From assembly GCA_001599975.1 (NCBI GenBank), contig BCIO01000004.1, forward strand, positions 1,091,434 through 1,155,433: DNA of 64,000 bases. The letters run 5' to 3'. The notes beneath the pieces were generated by a model. The model saw nothing but the letters and a program-made list of their open reading frames with translations, was not told where the DNA came from and did no database searches. This DNA is from Cystobasidiopsis lactophilus (taxonomy: Eukaryota; Basidiomycota; Agaricostilbomycetes; Agaricostilbales; Chionosphaeraceae). This document shows positions 63,297 to 64,000 of the stretch, piece by piece (positions within the stretch are counted from its first letter, which is position 1; each line of letters opens with the position of its first letter). Both the position numbers and the translations under genes were made by a program.

Positions 63297-64000
63297 TCAG
63301 GCCTTTACCAAAACTAGCTTGGTCGCGCTGACCCCTTGCTTGAGGAGATCCACGGCCTCTTGAACGGCTTCCAAGCCGCCAACGACCTTGGCAGGAGGGA
63401 AGGACACCATGCGACCGTCGGCCAAGGCGCGAGGTAGCCACTCCCCAAACAGGTGCTTGCCAATAATGCCGCCTCCAGTGCTGCCTTCAAACATGCCCAT
63501 GAACAAGCCAGGATGATCAAAGAAGATTACAGAGGCGGCCACGGGCTTGCATTGTGGTAGAAGGTCAGCGTGCAGAGGTAGGCGCACGTTCGCAACGGGA
63601 ATATTGGCCAAGGCCAGTGACTGGAGGACTTTGGCAGCCAGCTCTGCTGTAGATCGATCTGAAACTGCATCAAAAATGCCGACCAGCGTGCTGTCTCCCG
63701 TAAAAATTAGCACAAGGGGACATGTTTGAAGGCACGGCACGCACCCAGCCGCAGTAATGGCTTCCAGCATCTGAGATACTGGATCGATAGAGTTGTAATC
63801 AACCACTGTGTCCGCTCCAAGAGAAGCGACCGAATCCAGGTTGCGAGCGGAGGCCGTGCCGACCACCGAGTACCCAGCACCCGCGGCCATCTGAACACCA
63901 CAACTCCCAACGGAGGAGGAGCCGCCCAGAATCAAGACGACCTTGCTTTTGTTAGTGTTTTGACGCTTCTCCAAGGCAGGTAGATCAAGCCCCAAGTGCA
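63297..64000 (-). CDS. Medium-chain NAD(P)H oxidoreductase, partial (5' end outside window)
   Basis: Zinc-free quinone-reductase or enoyl-reductase-like member of the medium-chain dehydrogenase family. The visible part begins GLDLPALEKRQNTNKSKVVL and contains the nucleotide-binding strand ILGGSSSVGSCGVQMAAGAG followed by YSVVGTASARNLDSVASLGA and DTVVDYNS. The loop after the fold is HGDxx-like in family members; here an intron (GTGCGT..GACAG) near 63675-63745 interrupts after AITAAG. The end is ALADGRMVSFPPAKVVGGLE, AVQEAVDLLKQGVSATKLVL, VKA, with the stop near 63297. Fungal relatives include ToxD-like and trans-enoyl reductases of secondary metabolism, but no cluster gene is visible in this window. 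Confidence 0.85.
   Translation of the reverse strand, partial: HLGLDLPALEKRQNTNKSKVVLILGGSSSVGSCGVQMAAGAGYSVVGTASARNLDSVASLGADTVVDYNSIDPVSQMLEAITAAGCVPCLQTCPLVLIFTGDSTLVGIFDAVSDRSTAELAAKVLQSLALANIPVANVRLPLHADLLPQCKPVAASVIFFDHPGLFMGMFEGSTGGGIIGKHLFGEWLPRALADGRMVSFPPAKVVGGLEAVQEAVDLLKQGVSATKLVLVKA

Overview
This window reads as nuclear DNA of a basidiomycete fungus. Almost every recognisable gene is cut by several very short introns (about 40-70 nt, mostly GT-AG with GTNNGT-like donors), genes lie tens to a few hundred bases apart on both strands, and the proteins are typical fungal ones: a heterotrimeric G alpha subunit, a Bub2-type TBC GAP, the ERMES beta-barrel Mdm10, an Irc3-type helicase, an Ecl1-like zinc protein, an LtrA-family membrane protein and a forkhead factor. 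The subgroup is my inference only; the intron density and short introns would suit Pucciniomycotina. I found no convincing tRNA or rRNA gene and no CRISPR array.

Layout. 0-6 kb: C-terminal end of a membrane-anchored protein, G alpha subunit, an unrecognised lysine-rich protein, an APE1/ExoIII-type AP endonuclease and a kinase-like protein. 6-16 kb: dipeptidyl peptidase III and FRG1 (divergent, 61 bp apart), an unrecognised protein built from two copies of one domain, an amidase and Bub2 (divergent). 16-25 kb: an anchored aspartic protease, an LtrA-family membrane protein, a secreted protein and an Ecl1-like protein. 26-36 kb: the most striking region, six head-to-tail paralogues of a small four-helix membrane protein that I cannot assign to a family. 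36-45 kb: ribosomal stalk protein P1 (with two apparent 3-nt exons), endonuclease IV (Apn1), an OB-fold-like protein, Mdm10 and a zinc alcohol dehydrogenase. 44-55 kb: Irc3-type helicase, a zinc-knuckle protein, a Rho GTPase, a forkhead factor and a polysaccharide deacetylase. 55-64 kb: a long, apparently intact non-LTR (LINE) retrotransposon, a cluster of AT-rich hairpins with a tandemly repeated unit of about 320 bp, and the C-terminal part of a medium-chain oxidoreductase running off the right edge.

Most neighbours are unrelated housekeeping genes and do not form pathways. The exceptions are the tandem membrane-protein array, which arose by repeated local duplication, and a loose concentration of DNA-maintenance genes (two AP endonucleases of different folds, an OB-fold protein and a mitochondrial helicase). 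Exon joins were worked out by eye from splice signals, frame and family motifs, so internal exon edges are less certain than gene identities.
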